Assembly: GCA_031178305.1 (NCBI GenBank)
Contig: JAPSJG010000309.1
Coordinates: 1 to 5,014, forward strand
Source of the DNA: Sinorhizobium sp.
Lineage (GTDB): Bacteria; Pseudomonadota; Alphaproteobacteria; Rhizobiales; Rhizobiaceae
Length of the DNA: 5,014 nt
Reading direction: 5' to 3'
Within the stretch, counting starts at the first letter, position 1. Every line of letters begins with the position of its first letter. Both the position numbers and the translations under genes were made by a program. The notes under the pieces are model-generated. The model searched no databases. It was given only the letters and a program-made list of their open reading frames with translations, and was not told where the DNA came from. Below, piece after piece: positions 4,955-5,014 of the stretch.

Positions 4955-5014
4955 CTAAGGTCGCCGGCGGGAGGGCGCGGGGGCGAACTCTGTCCGGCAG
5001 TTAGCCGCCCGCAT

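Overview
The window looks like chromosomal DNA of an alphaproteobacterium in the order Rhizobiales, most likely Rhizobiaceae of the Sinorhizobium/Ensifer-Rhizobium kind. The reasons are a moderately high G+C content, a PhyR/NepR general stress response (GSR) gene pair, promoters of the EcfG (RpoE2) type, a small rhizobial-style glycine-zipper lipoprotein, and a double-palindrome intergenic repeat resembling the RIME elements of rhizobia. The genus is inferred from these features and was not tested by any search.

Layout. 1-642 (+) is the C-terminal part of an AI-2E family (PerM-like) membrane transporter, cut by the window edge. It converges on phyR (728-1525, -), which encodes the anti-anti-sigma response regulator. 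Divergent from phyR is nepR (1700-1894, +), the anti-sigma factor. No ecfG sigma gene follows nepR, so this looks like a stand-alone second GSR switch, comparable to the rsiA2/rsiB2 type of locus known in Sinorhizobium meliloti. A strong hairpin at 1903-1932 separates nepR from a convergent small lipoprotein gene (1973-2221, -). Next comes a compact stress-promoter cluster. A 64-residue protein whose C-terminal half resembles NepR is encoded at 2547-2741 (-), and a 54-residue DUF1328 membrane protein too short for usual ORF cut-offs is encoded at 2962-3126 (+). 3127-3511 holds a 12-bp hairpin and at most a doubtful 29-residue ORF. 3512-4765 (+) is a complete FAD-dependent oxidoreductase of the DadA (D-amino-acid dehydrogenase) family, followed by a RIME-like repeat at 4785-4890.

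How it fits together. Three exact matches to the EcfG promoter (GGAAC-N16/17-CGTT) lie within about 480 bp beside the phyR-nepR pair: 2451-2475 (-) ahead of the lipoprotein, 2772-2796 (-) ahead of the NepR-like ORF, and 2902-2927 (+) ahead of DUF1328. A near match (GGAAC-N17-TGTT) at 4929-4954 points out of the window. In the known pathway, phosphorylated PhyR captures NepR and frees the EcfG sigma factor. The sigma factor, encoded elsewhere, would then switch on the small envelope proteins next door. The most interesting point is the small NepR-like protein under its own EcfG promoter, which could be an undescribed feedback anti-sigma factor or a decoy for PhyR. This is a hypothesis from eye alignment only.
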